Shown here: piece by piece, positions 34,146-45,956 of the stretch
How positions within the stretch are numbered: the stretch's first letter is position 1
Layout of the letters: the number at the start of each line of letters is the position of its first letter
Assembly (NCBI GenBank): GCA_024760905.1
Contig: CM045729.1
Span: 75,199,050 to 75,263,049, forward strand
Length of the DNA: 64,000 bases
Source of the DNA: Plotosus lineatus
Lineage: Eukaryota > Chordata > Actinopteri > Siluriformes > Plotosidae
Direction of reading: 5' to 3'
Notes under the pieces: model-generated
What the model saw: only the letters and a program-made list of their open reading frames with translations
What the model was told of the DNA's origin: nothing
Databases searched by the model: none
Made by a program: the position numbers and the translations under genes

Positions 34146-34515
34146 GTAAGGACAAATCTCTTCCATGCATGACCAAGTTTTGAAATAATCTGCTTCTGGC
34201 ATGTTTGATCTAAATGTAATGAAATGCAATGCGATTTCCAGGGGTGCTATTCATCCCTATGAGTAAAGGAGCAAGATACCTGTGATTGACATGCAATTCC
34301 ACTATTTTTAACGAATTAAGGATTGCATTGCCACGTCATGTATCTTCAAAATGAATGATTAAATGGAATAATGAAGTGCCAGTTGCAAAAAACGATTACC
34401 ATTTATATTTTTGATAAACTTCTTACACACAAACTCTGCTTCTAGGCAGCGTCCCAATGTTTAAAGATCACCAAGTTTGAGTTGTATGTTGTTGTCCTGT
34501 CTCTTCTTTATCCAG

Positions 34516-34646
34516 AATCTGTTCGGTCATACTATAACCTGATCATTAAGAAGGCTGGTCAGTTCCTGAGTGGTCTTCAGGTTAACCTGCTGAAATTTGC
34601 ACTTTCACTCCGAGCCTACTCACCAGCTGTGCATGCCTTTCAACAG
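34516..34646 (+). CDS. uggt2: uggt2 exon 4
   Basis: Acceptor TTTATCCAG; donor GTGAGT (phase 0). Encodes SYYNLIIKKAGQFL, then NLLKFALSLRAYSPAVHAF, residues about 80-123. The YYN..IKKAGQFL form is UGGT2-like; UGGT1 has a different sequence here. Confidence 0.93.
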
Positions 34647-35123
34647 GTGAGTCCTACACAATCGAACAGCTTCATTATCTGAAGTAAATCTATGTAATTT
34701 AACACAAAATGCAATCACCTGATTTTTACTAACACTGAATAATGGCATTTGCTGGAAAGTGAGAAATCAGAAATTAATTATCTAGACCATTAGGCACTGA
34801 TGGTGCGAATGTGCTGGTACTGTCCGTTTCTGTTGCATGAATAGTTAACTGGGCTAAAGTTGCAAATTGCATAATTTCCATAAAATAAGGATTTCATACA
34901 GACTGTTGTTTTTCCTGTCAAAATGGAACAAGTTTTGGGTAATTGCATAACTGTTACCTAAACACTCTCTATTGTATACAAAATATAATTAAATCGGTGA
35001 TTAAACCAGTGATCAATTATTTTTGTTGGGTATATTACACTTGAAGGTAAAGTGGGGTAGAAAATGCAAAATTGTGATTTAAAGTTGCATTTTAAGAAAT
35101 CATGCTAAGAATTGTAGTAGCTT

Positions 35124-35672
35124 GAGTCATCCCTTGCCACTTCGCGATTTGAACATCAAGGTCTTGGTACATCGTGGTATTTTAATAAAAACAAAATTTG
35201 TGCTGAAACTCTCATAAGCAAGCGGAAGGCAGGAACCCAAGACGGGCTGTCCATTGTTTCCAAACGACAGACTGAAGTGCCCCTCCTTGAGTTGAGTGGG
35301 CGATCTCTGCCTGAACTGGCAATCTCTCAAGCTGATTGGCTTAGATGTGTGACGCTGTTTCCTCGCACATTCCTGCGGGATTTTTTTGATTTTGTGATCT
35401 TACTGTAGTGTTTGTGAACGTCCTGCACCGTAGAAAAGGGCTATCGTCAGAGGTGAGTACAGTACTTGGAGTATTTATATATAAACTCTAAATATTAATA
35501 CATTACAGTATTTACATATGCATATAACTAACATTAATATATACATGAGATTGTGTAGACGTGAAAACGTATAGAAATGAGGCAACATGCTAGAACTGGG
35601 GGCGTTCCTACTTCACGGTTTTTCGAATATCGCGGTCTGGTCTACAGTATCTGTGATATTCAAGGGATGACT
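35124..35672. mobile_element. Pogo-like MITE, copy 1 (uggt2 intron 4)
   Basis: Begins AGTCATCCCTTGCCACTTCG and ends ATATTCAAGGGATGACT, inverted ends of the AGTCATCCCTTG type. The interior matches the copy at 37404 over its length (ACAGACTGAAGTGCCCCTC, AAGCTGATTGGCTTAGA, GTGTTTGTGAACGTCCT, TCGCGGTCTGGTC). No open frame. Confidence 0.8.
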
Positions 35673-35805
35673 TTTTTTTTTTTTTTTTTTGTATTGATCC
35701 CATCAGGGAAATTTTTAACACTGCCTTTAACCCCTCCAAAGTGAGCACACGGACACGAGCTGTGGGCAGCCGCACTGCGGCACCCGGAGAGCAGTTTTGA
35801 TTTTG
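35673..35805 (-). mobile_element. SINE E tail fragment, antisense
   Basis: A poly-T run followed by GTATTGATCCCATCAGGGAA, TTAACCCCTCCAAAGTGAGC, GAGCTGTGGGCAGCCGCAC and CACCCGGAGAGCAG: the A-tailed 3' half of SINE E in reverse. It directly abuts the MITE end. Confidence 0.65.
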
Positions 35806-36566
35806 CATGAAGGGGGGGGGGTTCTTGAAAATCGTGGGCTTGTGATTTGGATCACCCAGATAATGTCATACATGCTGGACATGAGCATGTATGGCTGCAA
35901 GTGGAACTGGGTCACTGGTGTTTACTGATAAATTAGTGAACATCAGTGAGGGCTGGTGTTTACTAATAGACTGCTGATAGAAAAAGTAGGATGCATTTTT
36001 GAAGTGTAGGTTTTTTCCTTCCCCTCACTTCAGATTCAGTTAACATCTACAAAACTGAAATATATTTTACAGCACAAACAAATAATGATCCAAAAGATGC
36101 AGCAAAATCGAGAAAGCAAACACCCAAAAAGCGTTTTAAGGCTAGGGAGTTAAATGTATAATGAATGAATAATGGACTTGACTGTATCAGTAAACAAAAG
36201 TATTGGGTATAAAAATCGATAGCAAGATAAGCAGGCTGTTGACTGTTCTTCTGGTTTTAATTTGGCCAGTCAGTATGCAATCCCCTTCCACAAAGTAGTA
36301 TTACATGGAAATAAAGGTAGGTTGCCGTGTGGGGTTTTTTATTTTTATTTCATTAGCTCTGAAGCGATGATCCTTAAATTGTTCAGTGTCTTGATTCAGT
36401 TTGAATGATGCTGCCGCTCACAATAACATCAGGTATATTCTGAAACGAAGTGTTTTATTTTCAATGACATAACAATGGTGGACAGGTTTGGCTCCCTGAT
36501 CAGAGAGGGACCATCTAAAATTTAGATCGAAGGTAGAAATCGATGGTGACTATCGACAGTCTACAG

Positions 36567-36897
36567 CAGGGATCACCAACGTGGTGCCCGCGGGCACCAG
36601 GTAGCCCGCAAGGACAATATAAGTTGCCCGCGGACCTGTTCACTGCTATTTTTAGGACAGGCCCATGGCTCCATAGCGCCACTCTTCATTGAGCTGCATC
36701 TTATTTTTTTCTATATATTTTTAAATCCAAGCAATATCTTCACATAGATGAATCTCATTAATTATTAATAATAACATATAATTAAAGGTAAACTGAGCAA
36801 ATTTGTAATTTCAGAAGTGTATATCGACCTGGTATCCCTTCGCATTAATTGGTACCCAAGAAGTAGCTCTCAGTTTCAAAAAGGTTGGTGACCCCTG
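36567..36897. mobile_element. 331-bp hAT-type MITE with perfect 8-bp TSD
   Basis: Inverted ends CAGGGATCACCAAC and GTTGGTGACCCCTG, flanked by identical 8-bp duplications GTCTACAG (36559-36566 and 36898-36905). An 8-bp duplication plus CAGGG ends is the hAT hallmark. The interior has GCCCGCGGGCACCAGGTAGC and no open frame. Lies in uggt2 intron 4. Confidence 0.92.
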
Positions 36898-37063
36898 GTC
36901 TACAGGTTCTATTTTAAGCAGCTTTGTTTTAAATTTAATCGGGTCTATGTGAATAATTCCCACAACCTCTGATTAAACTGTGAAATCCCCCCCACACACA
37001 CACACCTTGCTTGGTGCATTTGCTATTTGAAGCGTTTCTTTTGCCATTTGTCCTTTTGTGCAG

Positions 37064-37176
37064 ATTGCCAATGATGAGCCTCCTCCAGAAGCCTGCGCTG
37101 CCTTCATCTCAGTCCATGGTGAACATGCTTGCAACATCAAAAACATGAAGAAACTTCTGAAGGATGCAACAAGCAG
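37064..37176 (+). CDS. uggt2: uggt2 exon 5
   Basis: Acceptor TCCTTTTGTGCAG; donor GTAACG (phase 2). Encodes IANDEPPPEACAAFISVHG and a lysine-rich helix, residues about 124-161. The ADEPPP-type motif is invariant in UGGTs. The following 8.8 kb intron holds the gypsy element and a MITE. Confidence 0.93.
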
Positions 37177-37403
37177 GTAACGTACTTTTGATCATTGAGA
37201 AATTTCTTGAAGTAATGGTTTCTTCATTATTATTAATGCTGGAGAATGCAGTAAGCCTCTTAAATTTGAAAATGCATTTGTTCAAAGTTGATTGTTGCTG
37301 CTTACCTGATGTGACTAAAGCTGACATTGCGTGAGAGGTGAAAAAGCCATGACTCATCTGAAGTAATTACAATTGCATAGTTTATGCTTTTACTGATTAA
37401 CTA

Positions 37404-37871
37404 TAGTCATCCCTTGCCACGATTTGAGCATCGTGGCCTTGGTACATTGCGGCATTTTAATATTCAAAATTCATGCTGAAACTCATAGGGAGCGTTTATG
37501 GTTTCCAAAAGACAGACTGAAGTGCCCCTCTTGTAGTTCAGGCAGGGACCACCCACTCAACTCAATCTCGCAAGCTGATTGGCTTAGACATGTGACACTG
37601 TTGCCTTGCACATTCCCGTGGGATTTTGTGATTTTTTTTATGATGCTGTAGTGTTTGTGAACGTCCTACACTGTGTAGAAGAGCTATTGTCAGAGGTGAG
37701 TACAGTATTTAAATATTAATACTTTAGTTATATGCATGTAAATACTGTAATTTACACTTGATATTGTATAGACGCGAAGACATGGTAGAAATGGGGGAGG
37801 GGCGTTCCTACGTGGTTTTTTCGAGTATCGCGGTCTGGTCAACATTGGCCACGATATTCAAGGGATGGCTG
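37404..37871. mobile_element. Pogo-like MITE, copy 2 (uggt2 intron 5)
   Basis: Ends TAGTCATCCCTTGCC and CAAGGGATGGCTG, flanked by TA (37402-37403 and 37872-37873). Same family as 35124-35672, with shorter gaps. Only exon 5 and other insertions separate the two copies. Confidence 0.82.
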
Positions 37872-37989
37872 TATAATTGTCATGGTCTTATTTTTAAGCC
37901 AAAGCATTTAGTAGACCTATTTACATACAGGTGCGTACACACACTCATGATGTGAATCTGCATCAGTAGGATTTTAAGTGTCTTGTTTC

Positions 37990-38683
37990 TGTAACACAGG
38001 TAAACACATGGTTACTAATTTTATTGGAAAAAACCCTAGTTTCCAACACTCCCTGAAAGCACTAGTTTCCTAGTCCCCTTGAGCGCGTCATAGGCGCGTG
38101 CGCCTGCATGCGACCAGCAGAGCGTGTAGGAGAGCGTGAAGAGCAGGACGCATACAGAGCCCTCGAAAAGCGACACGAAGCCTTGTATGTGTTTTGTTCT
38201 CTCTGAATCAAACCGGGTGGAGAGAGTTTGTTTTCTTGGAAGCTCCGACTGGTTTTTTTAGTGGATCTGGATTTGATCTTGAAGCTGGTTTCGGACACGG
38301 ATGGCGAGCCAAATCCAGTGAGAACTCTTGGTGGATCCAGAAGCAGTGTGGCCAACTGTTCTCTGGATGCGAGAGTAGATCTACAGACCCAACCACTTCA
38401 AATCACAGGATCCCAGATAAGAACAGATAAAAACACCTTTATCCCAAACGGATCACAATCCTGGAAAAGACTCCCGGGTTCACACAAATCAAACCTTAGA
38501 GATTTAAGCTTATTTTATTTTTAATTTGTAAAGAAAGTTCTACAATATTGTTTGCACTGTTTCTTGTAGTATTGTTAGTTGTAATAAATCTGCCGGCTGT
38601 TCAAATTCAAATCTCCACAATTCATTTTACTCCTCTAGAACCTAGTATAAAATCTAGCACAGCTATATCAAGCTGGTGTTACA
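37990..38683 (+). repeat. Gypsy 5' LTR
   Basis: 694 bp, starting TGTAACACAGG and ending GCTGGTGTTACA. Contains GTATAAAATC near 38645 and AATAAA near 38583. A candidate primer-binding site TGGCGAGCCAGCCAGG starts at 38690; I could not assign a tRNA. Confidence 0.93.
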
Positions 38684-38801
38684 TCAAAGTGGCGAGCCAG
38701 CCAGGAGGAGTTTTGGCTACATTTTGCCTCTAAATTAATAATTTGGCATACAGTTTGGCAGTTTTATGACAGTTTTGTACAACTTTTCCCACAAAAGAAA
38801 T

Positions 38802-40453
38802 ATGGATATCATTGAACGTGAAGGTATCAAAGTACCAAATGCTGTATTAATTAGTGGTTTTTCTGGTACTGAGACTGATGAAGAAGTTATTAAGTTTTTA
38901 GAAAAGTATGGTTCTATTACACGAACAGTGAAACTTACTACTTCTGACCCTGACTTTAAAAATACAGCCGTAGTTGAGTTTGAGTATGGCACTGCTATTG
39001 AGTCAATTCAGGATGAACTACAATGTCAAAGAGCAACATCTGACCCAAAGGTTGTTCACAAAATTCAGCTCTTATCCCCACTTTATAGTGATAAGTTAAC
39101 AGCTGATCTGACCAAGTCTTTTCTCTTTGATTTAAAGGGAATTGCCAAAGCAAGCGGAATAGATTATGAGAAATTGTTGCTTGGTGAACTTAACAAACTT
39201 CAGGCCTCTGCTGCTGAAAGTGAAGGTATAGCTTCCACTGACGCTACTCCAGTAACTGAAAGTTTAACAGGTGATTCTGTTGTGACACAAACAAATAGGG
39301 AAACTCTCACAACTACCTCAAACTCTGATATTCCCAGTTCTCCAATCAACAGCAGACCAACTCCTAATTTAAATCCCGAACACTTGAGCACCCCTGAAGT
39401 CCAGAGGGTGATTGTCGAGCACATTGTCAAAAGTGCTGACACGTCCCAAACTTATCTGAACTCTTCCAAGTTCAGGTCGTTCTCTGGAAAATTTCCGTGC
39501 CCTAATACGGAAGTAGATTATGACACTTGGCGCAGTCATGTTGAGTTTTATCTTGCCGACTCTTCTGTTTCTGAAAGACAGGTAGTAAGAAAAATTATTG
39601 AGTCTCTTACCACCAGCTGCCAATACTGTCAAACATTTGGGCCCCTTGTCCAGCCCAAAAGACTTTTTGAGCTTGCTCGATTCTGCATACGGGAATGTAG
39701 ATGATACTGATGAGCTGTTTGTGAAATTTTTGAGCACAAACCAAAATGCCGGAGAAAAACCTTCAACATACTTGCACCGGCTCCAGACTACATTAAGCAA
39801 AGTTGCTAAAGGGGGAGGCGTTAGTCAGTGATTTTGATCGACAGCTTTTAAAACAGTTCTGTAGGGGGTGCTGGGATGATGACCTAATTGCCAGCCTCCA
39901 TCTAGAACAAAAGAAATCCAGCCCACCCACCTTTTCTGAACTTCTTTTGTTGCTGCGAACAGAGGAGGATAAACAAGCAGCTAAGTCCATTCGCATGAAG
40001 CAACACTTGGGACTTTCAAAAGTAAAGGTACAGTCCAACCCTTTAAATGTTTATGCAGACACTGAGTTTCAAGCTGCTGCTGCAGACAATTCTAGTAAAA
40101 CGTCTACCAAGAAACTGCAGAACCAAATTGCTCAACTGCAAGAACAGTTAACTTACTTAAAAGCATCCATGGAAGAGACGGTTGAAAAGAAACCTCAGAC
40201 AAAGTCCCCCAAAGTTGCAAAGAAACAACAGCGGAAAGGGACACAAACACAGAACTCACCGCCGAAAAGTGAAAGCTTTGGAAAAGGTAACAAAAAGCCT
40301 CGCCCATGGTTCTGCTTTAACTGTGGCGAGGATGGCCATATAGCCCCCTCTTGTGACAGTGACCCAAACCCCAAAGCTGTTGAAGCTAAGCGCAAAGAGC
40401 TTAGGTCAAAACAAAAGGCTTGGGAGAACCAATGTAACACTGATTTAAACTAG
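38802..40453 (+). pseudogene. Gypsy gag, PNMA-like, two frame changes
   Basis: The N-terminus (about 100 residues; LISGFSGTETDEEVIKFL, then EKYGSITRTVKL) looks like a small RRM-like fold as in PNMA proteins. The capsid part has SSKFRSFSGKFPCP, YDTWRSHVEFYL and GEKPSTYLHRLQTTL, the PNMA/Ty3 capsid pattern. It ends with zinc knuckle CFNCGEDGHIAPSC (about 40313-40354). The frame changes near 39670-39690 (next to an A4/T5 run) and near 39810 (a G5 run). An in-frame ATG also exists at 38766. Confidence 0.85.
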
Positions 40454-40454
40454 T

Positions 40455-43400
40455 TCCTGTTTCAGTTATGGACAAACTGGAACTAGTAGCGACACAAGTC
40501 CCACTCAGAAACCCCAGCCAAAACAGAGTTGTATGCTAACGAGTAAACACCATTCTAGCTTTCCCAAGGGCTTAATAGGTAAGAAGTGCACTGCTAATAT
40601 AAACATAGCTGGCGTTAGCTGCAATTCTCTATTAGATTCAGGGTCGCAAGTTACGACTATTTCACACTCCTTTTACCAGAGACACCTGGTTGATTTTCCA
40701 ATCCAGCCGATCAGTGACCTAGATGTTGAGGGTGCAACCGGTCAGGCGGTACCTTATCTAGGCTATGTAGAAGTTCCAGTTGGTTTTCCAAAAGAGTTTG
40801 TTGAGTCTGAGCCTCAAATTTCTACATTAGCTCTAATAGTACCTGATTTGCGCTCCAGCACAGACTTGCCAGTGTTAATTGGTACAAATGCCCTCGATGT
40901 TTTATATGAGGAACATTGTCGAGACACTCCCATTCTACCAGCTGTCTATGGCTATAGTCAGATTTTAAAAATCCTCGAGCACAGATCTGAAACAAAGAGC
41001 ACAGGGAAGCTTGGGCTAATGACACTGAGGGGCAACACACCTTATGTTATTCCAGCTCACAAGAAGGTCTGTCTTGAAAGCTACGCCCACTTAAGTTCGC
41101 CACTCACAGACAAATGGGCAGTAGTAGAGCAGCCAATGTCCTCAGCCCTTCCAGGTGGAATCTTTGTTGACTGCTGTCTTATCACAGTGCCAAGTCAAAG
41201 TCCTTACAAGCACCCTGTTTGGATAAGAAATGAAACCGATCATGACATTATGCTTCCTGGCAACTGTGTCCTTGCTGAACTGCATGTTGCAGACCAAGTT
41301 TTGGAAACTCAAAACCTGTCCAATACCAACTCAGCAGGTTGTTGTCGCTTGTCTGCAGACTCCTCATCACCGAAGGACCAGTTGACTTTTGATTTTGAAA
41401 ATTCACCTCTGCCTGAGGAGTGGAAAAGTCGCATCACACAGTCTGAGTGCTTACAGTGATGTCTTCGCATGCCACGATCTTGACTTTGGCCATGCCACTA
41501 GAGTTAAGCATAAAATCAAGCTTAAAGGCAGAAACACCCATAAAACAGAGATCGAGGCCTATTCACCCAAATGACTACGAAGCTGTTAGGAAACACCTCA
41601 AAATGCTTCTCGATGCCGGGTAATAAGACCATCAGAATCCCCTTTCTCGTCCCCATCGTTGTAGTTAAGAAAAAGATGGGTGAGGTAATGCGTCTCTGTG
41701 TGGACTACCGTAAGGTTAACGTACAAGCGGTTAAAGACGCCACGCGTTACCAAATCTTGAAGAGACCTTCTCCGCTCTATCTGGGTCAAACTGGTTCTCT
41801 GTCATGGACTTAAAGTCGGGCTACTACCAGATAGAGATGGATGAGGAAGATAAGGCCAAAACAGCGTTTGTATGCCCCCTAGGGTTTTATGAGTTCAATC
41901 GAATGCCTCAGGGAATCACAAATGCTCCCAGCACCTTTCAGAGGTTAATGGAGAGGTGCATGGGAGACATTAATCTTAAGGAGGTGCTCGTCTTCCTAGA
42001 CGATTTGATTGTTTTCTCAGACTCCCTAGAGCAACACGAACAGAGGCTAAAGCATGTTTTGGACCGTCTTCGTGAATATGGCTTAAAGTTGTCCCCCAGA
42101 AATGTCGCTTTTTCAGACATCGGTTAAATATTTAGGCCATATTGTTTCGAGAAATGGCGTAGAAACAGATCCTGAAAAAGTAGCAGCCATTAAGACCTGG
42201 CCAGTGCCACAAAACTTGAAGCAACTCAAGTCGTTTTTAGGGTTCACCGGCTACTATCCCCGATTTGTTAAAGATTATTCAAAGATAGTTCGGCCCTTAA
42301 ACGACCTTACATGTGGCTACCCACCTTATAGAAGAGTCCAGAAACGAACCGACACTTCTAAGTATTTCAACCCTCGAGAACCTTTTGCCGAGAGGTGGAC
42401 ATCTGTCTGTCAGTCAGCCTTTGAATGCATTAAGGAGAAATTAACATCCTCTCCTGTATTGGGCTTTGCAGATCCAAAGCTCCAATATGTTCTGCATACC
42501 AACGCCAGCTCTACAGGCCTAGGTGCCGCTCTTTATCAAGAGCAAGGTGGTAAAATGCGCGTCATAGCCTATGCCAGTAGGGGGCTGACACCAAGCGAAA
42601 CCAGATATCCAGCTCATAAGCTAGAATTTCTAGCTCTGAAATGGTCCATTGTAGAAAAGTTTCATGATTACCTTTATGGTAATGAATTCACAGTTGTAAC
42701 GGATAATAATCCGCTTACATACATTCTGACCACTGCAAAGCTTGATGCAGCTAGCTATCGCTGGTTAGCAGCGCTATCCACCTTCAATTTCCAAATCAAA
42801 TACAGAGCTGGAAAGGCTAACCAGGACGCAGATGGCCTATCACGAAGGCCCCACCAAACACTAGCTGCGGATTATGTGACATTAGAAGAGGAGAACCGAA
42901 TACAACAACTCACCGCACGTCTTCTCGGATCCCCTCCTCGATGTAGTGATTTATGTCCTGATACTATTGCAGCAGTATGTCACAAGCATTTTCTCAATGA
43001 GAAAACCAAAGATTCACCTCATGTCATTCTTGTTGAGTCCTTGGCTATGAATGTTGACGCAATTCCTGATGTATACAGTGATGCTGAAACATCTGGTCAA
43101 GTAACTGTTCCCTTGTTTTCTGCTCATGAGCTTAAAGAACAACAAAGATCTGACCCGAGCATCAATCGTGTCATTCAGTTACTTGAAGCTGGAGCAGATG
43201 TTCCACATAACAACAGAGAAACATTTGAGATAAAACTGATGCTCCGAGAATGGAAACGTCTTGAAATGAGGGATGACCTTTTGTTCAGGAGACGACAATG
43301 TGACCCAGATACAACTTACCAGCTTGTACTCCCTGTCTCACTTAGACCCACTGTTCTAAAGTTACTCCACGATGACATGGGTCATATGGGGTGGGAGAGG

Positions 43401-45039
43401 ACTCATGAACTAGTGAGAGCAAGATTTTATTGGCCTAAGATGGGTCATGACATTGAGACCAAAATAAAGAACTGTGGTCGTTGTGTTCGAAGAAAGTCCT
43501 TGCCTGAAAAGGCCGCGCCTTTAGTTAATATTAAAACCACGCGACCAATGGAATTGGTCTGCATGGACTTTCTTTCGATTGAGCCCGATCGTAAGAGTAC
43601 CAAGGACGTTTTAGTCATCACAGATCATTTTACAAAATATGCGGTGGCCTTGCCCACTCGTGATCAAAAGGCAACCACTGTGGCTAAAAATCTCTGGGAA
43701 AACTTTTTGGTTCACTATGGGTTCCCCGAACGCCTCCATAGTGACCAGGGGAGGGATTTTGAGTCACATGTGATTAAGGAACTGTGTGCTATTACGGGCA
43801 TCAAAAAAGTGAGAACCAGTCCTTATCACCCGAGGGGTAACCCTGTAGAGCGATTCAATCGCACCCTCCTTAATATGTTAGGTACTCTGAAGGATGACCA
43901 AAAAGTTCATTGGCGTGATTTTGTCAAGCCTCTCACACACGCCTACAACTGTTCAAAGAGTGAGGTTACTGGGTTTAGTCCTTATGAGTTGATGTTTGGC
44001 CGTAAGCCTAAGCTACCAGTTGACCTTGCCTTTGGGTTGCCCGTTACAGGGGACTCGCCTGCATCCCATTCTCAGTATGTGCGCAGTCTAAAGGCTAAAC
44101 TCGAAGAAAGTTACCAAATTGCCCTTAAACTCCAAAAAAGTTGCAGAGCGCAATAAGAGCAGATTTGATAAAGTCAGAGAATCCACTCTTGAAGCAGGAG
44201 ATAGAGTTTTAGTCAAAAATGTCCGTTTGCGCAATAAACATAAACTTGCCGACAAATGGGAACGCATGGTGTACCGTGTTGTCAAGAAAATGGAAAATGT
44301 TCCTGTGTATGTGGTTCGACCAGAGAGAGGTGATGGTCCAAGTAGAACTCTTCACCGAGACCTTTTACTTGCGTGTGGTGACCTCTCAGACATTGAGGAT
44401 GAAGTTGAGACAAGACCAAAACCTCCACGTAGACGCAAAACTCGACAAAGTCCTTCCGAACCACAGGACACAGATCTGTCAGAATCAGAGGAGGAGTATG
44501 AACCCATGCCAGGACAACCTTCAATCGAAACCGAGACATTCATTAAGATTTATGACAATAATCAAGACCAATCAAATGTACGAAACCAGACAACAAACTC
44601 GGATATTTCAAATGAACCACTCTCACTCAATAAGGATACCTCCTTGCACCCAACAGTTTCAGTTGAGACAGACACAGACGAGATGGACAATGAACAGGAA
44701 AATCAGAATGAGGCCGAACTACTCAAAGAGGAATCACATTCAGATGTCATGGAAGGAGGAGATGATGAAAACCAAATACAAGGAGGACCAGACGTTAATA
44801 TTGTGGACACAGAGCAAAATGGTGATGTGATTGACCAACAAACAGAACAGACAATTGAAACAACAAATGAAACTCCCAATGTGAGAAAATCTGAAAGATT
44901 AAAGCGAGCCCCAGGACGGTTTCATTACCCTCAATTGGGTCAACCGCTGATATCTTTTGCACAACGGTTCTTGGATAACTTTAACCAAGCCCTAGAGTCA
45001 ATTAGTAGCTATGAAAACCATCAGATCTATGATGTTTAA
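40455..45039 (+). pseudogene. Gypsy pol: protease, RT, RNase H, integrase (frameshifted)
   Basis: Protease: SLLDSGSQVTTIS near 40630. RT: RLCVDYRKVN (41690), SWTLKSGYYQIEMD region (41805), VFLDDLIVFS (about 41990). RNase H: YVLHTNASSTGLGAALY at 42485, where the first catalytic Asp is Asn; EFLALKW and VVTDNNPL are kept. Integrase: HDDMGHMGW with CGRC zinc site (43370-43490), then catalytic MDF, SDQG and VERFNRT. I count 34 residues between the last two acidic residues. A GPY/F-like KLADKWERMVYRVVKKM (44245) and an acidic C-terminus ending near SERLKRAPGRFHYPQLG follow. Frame changes occur near 41440, 41550-41640, 41800, 42115 and 44130. Confidence 0.88.
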
Positions 45040-45077
45040 ACAAACATTTAAGTACATGACGGGACTCATGCTTATTC

Positions 45078-45089
45078 AAGGGGGGAGGG
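45078..45089 (+). other. Gypsy polypurine tract
   Basis: AAGGGGGGAGGG lies directly before the 3' LTR, the usual plus-strand primer site of LTR elements. Confidence 0.9.
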
Positions 45090-45787
45090 TGTAACACAGG
45101 TAAACACATGGTTACTAATTTTATTGGAAAAAACCCTAGTTTCCAACACTCCCTGAAAGCACTAGTTTCCTAGTCCCCTTGAGCGCGTCATAGGCGCGTG
45201 CGCCTGCATGCGACCAGCAGAGCGTGTAGGAGAGCGTGAAGAGCAGGACGCATACAGAGCCCTCGAAAAGCGACACGAAGCCTTGTATGTGTTTTGTTCT
45301 CTCTGAATCAAACCGGGTGGAGAGAGTTTGTTTTCTTGGAAGCTCCGACTGGTTTTTTAGTGGATCTGGATTTGATCTTGAAGCTGGTTTCGGACACGGA
45401 TGGCGAGCCAAATCCAGTGAGAACTCTTGGTGGATCCAGAAGCAGTGTGGCCAACTGTTCTCTGGATGCGAGAGTAGATCTACAGACCCAACCACTTCAA
45501 ATCACAGGATCCCAGATAAGAACAGATAAAAACACCTTTATCCCAAACGGATCACAATCCTGGAAAAGACTCCCGGGTTCACACGAATCAAACCTTAGAG
45601 ATTTAAGCTTATTTTATTTTATTTTTAATTTGTAAAGAAAGTTCTACAACATTGTTTGCACTGTTTCTTGTAGTATTGTTAATTGTAATAAATCTGCCGG
45701 CTGTTCAAATTCAAATCTCCACAATTCATTTTACTCCTCTAGAACCTAGTATAAAATCTAGCACAGCTATATCAAGCTGGTGTTACA
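45090..45787 (+). repeat. Gypsy 3' LTR
   Basis: 698 bp. Relative to the 5' LTR it has one T fewer in a T run, one extra 5-bp TTTTA-type unit near 45615, and about three base changes (for example CACACGAATC against CACACAAATC). That is roughly 0.4 percent substitution. Confidence 0.95.
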
Positions 45788-45956
45788 TTTCAGTATACAA
45801 ATGTGAGCTAAACAAACCAGTTTCTGCTTTTTCTTTTTTTTATATATTATGACCAGGATTGTCTGCAGGAAGTTCCTCAATCCAAGGGACATATGAACTA
45901 GAAGTGTTTGTCCTGCATAGCAGCTGCTTTTGATTTGGGTTTGTTTTCACATCTAG

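Larger units (their letters stand above)
37990..45787 (+). mobile_element. Ty3/gypsy LTR retrotransposon, 7.8 kb, PNMA-like Gag
   Basis: Full-length element in uggt2 intron 5, same strand as the gene. It has two LTRs of 694 and 698 bp with TGTAACA/TGTTACA termini, flanked by TTTC on both sides (37986-37989 and 45788-45791). Gag and Pol lie between, and a polypurine tract precedes the 3' LTR. Domain order is Gag, zinc knuckle, protease, RT, RNase H, integrase, which is the Ty3/gypsy order. No env-like frame is seen. The LTRs differ by about three substitutions and two indels, so it is young, yet the coding region has many frame changes. Confidence 0.95.

Noticed and set aside
44219..44830. 203-residue frame overlapping the gypsy pol C-terminus, considered as an env or accessory gene
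   Set aside because: It is an alternate frame over the acidic Pol tail, with no signal peptide or membrane segment.
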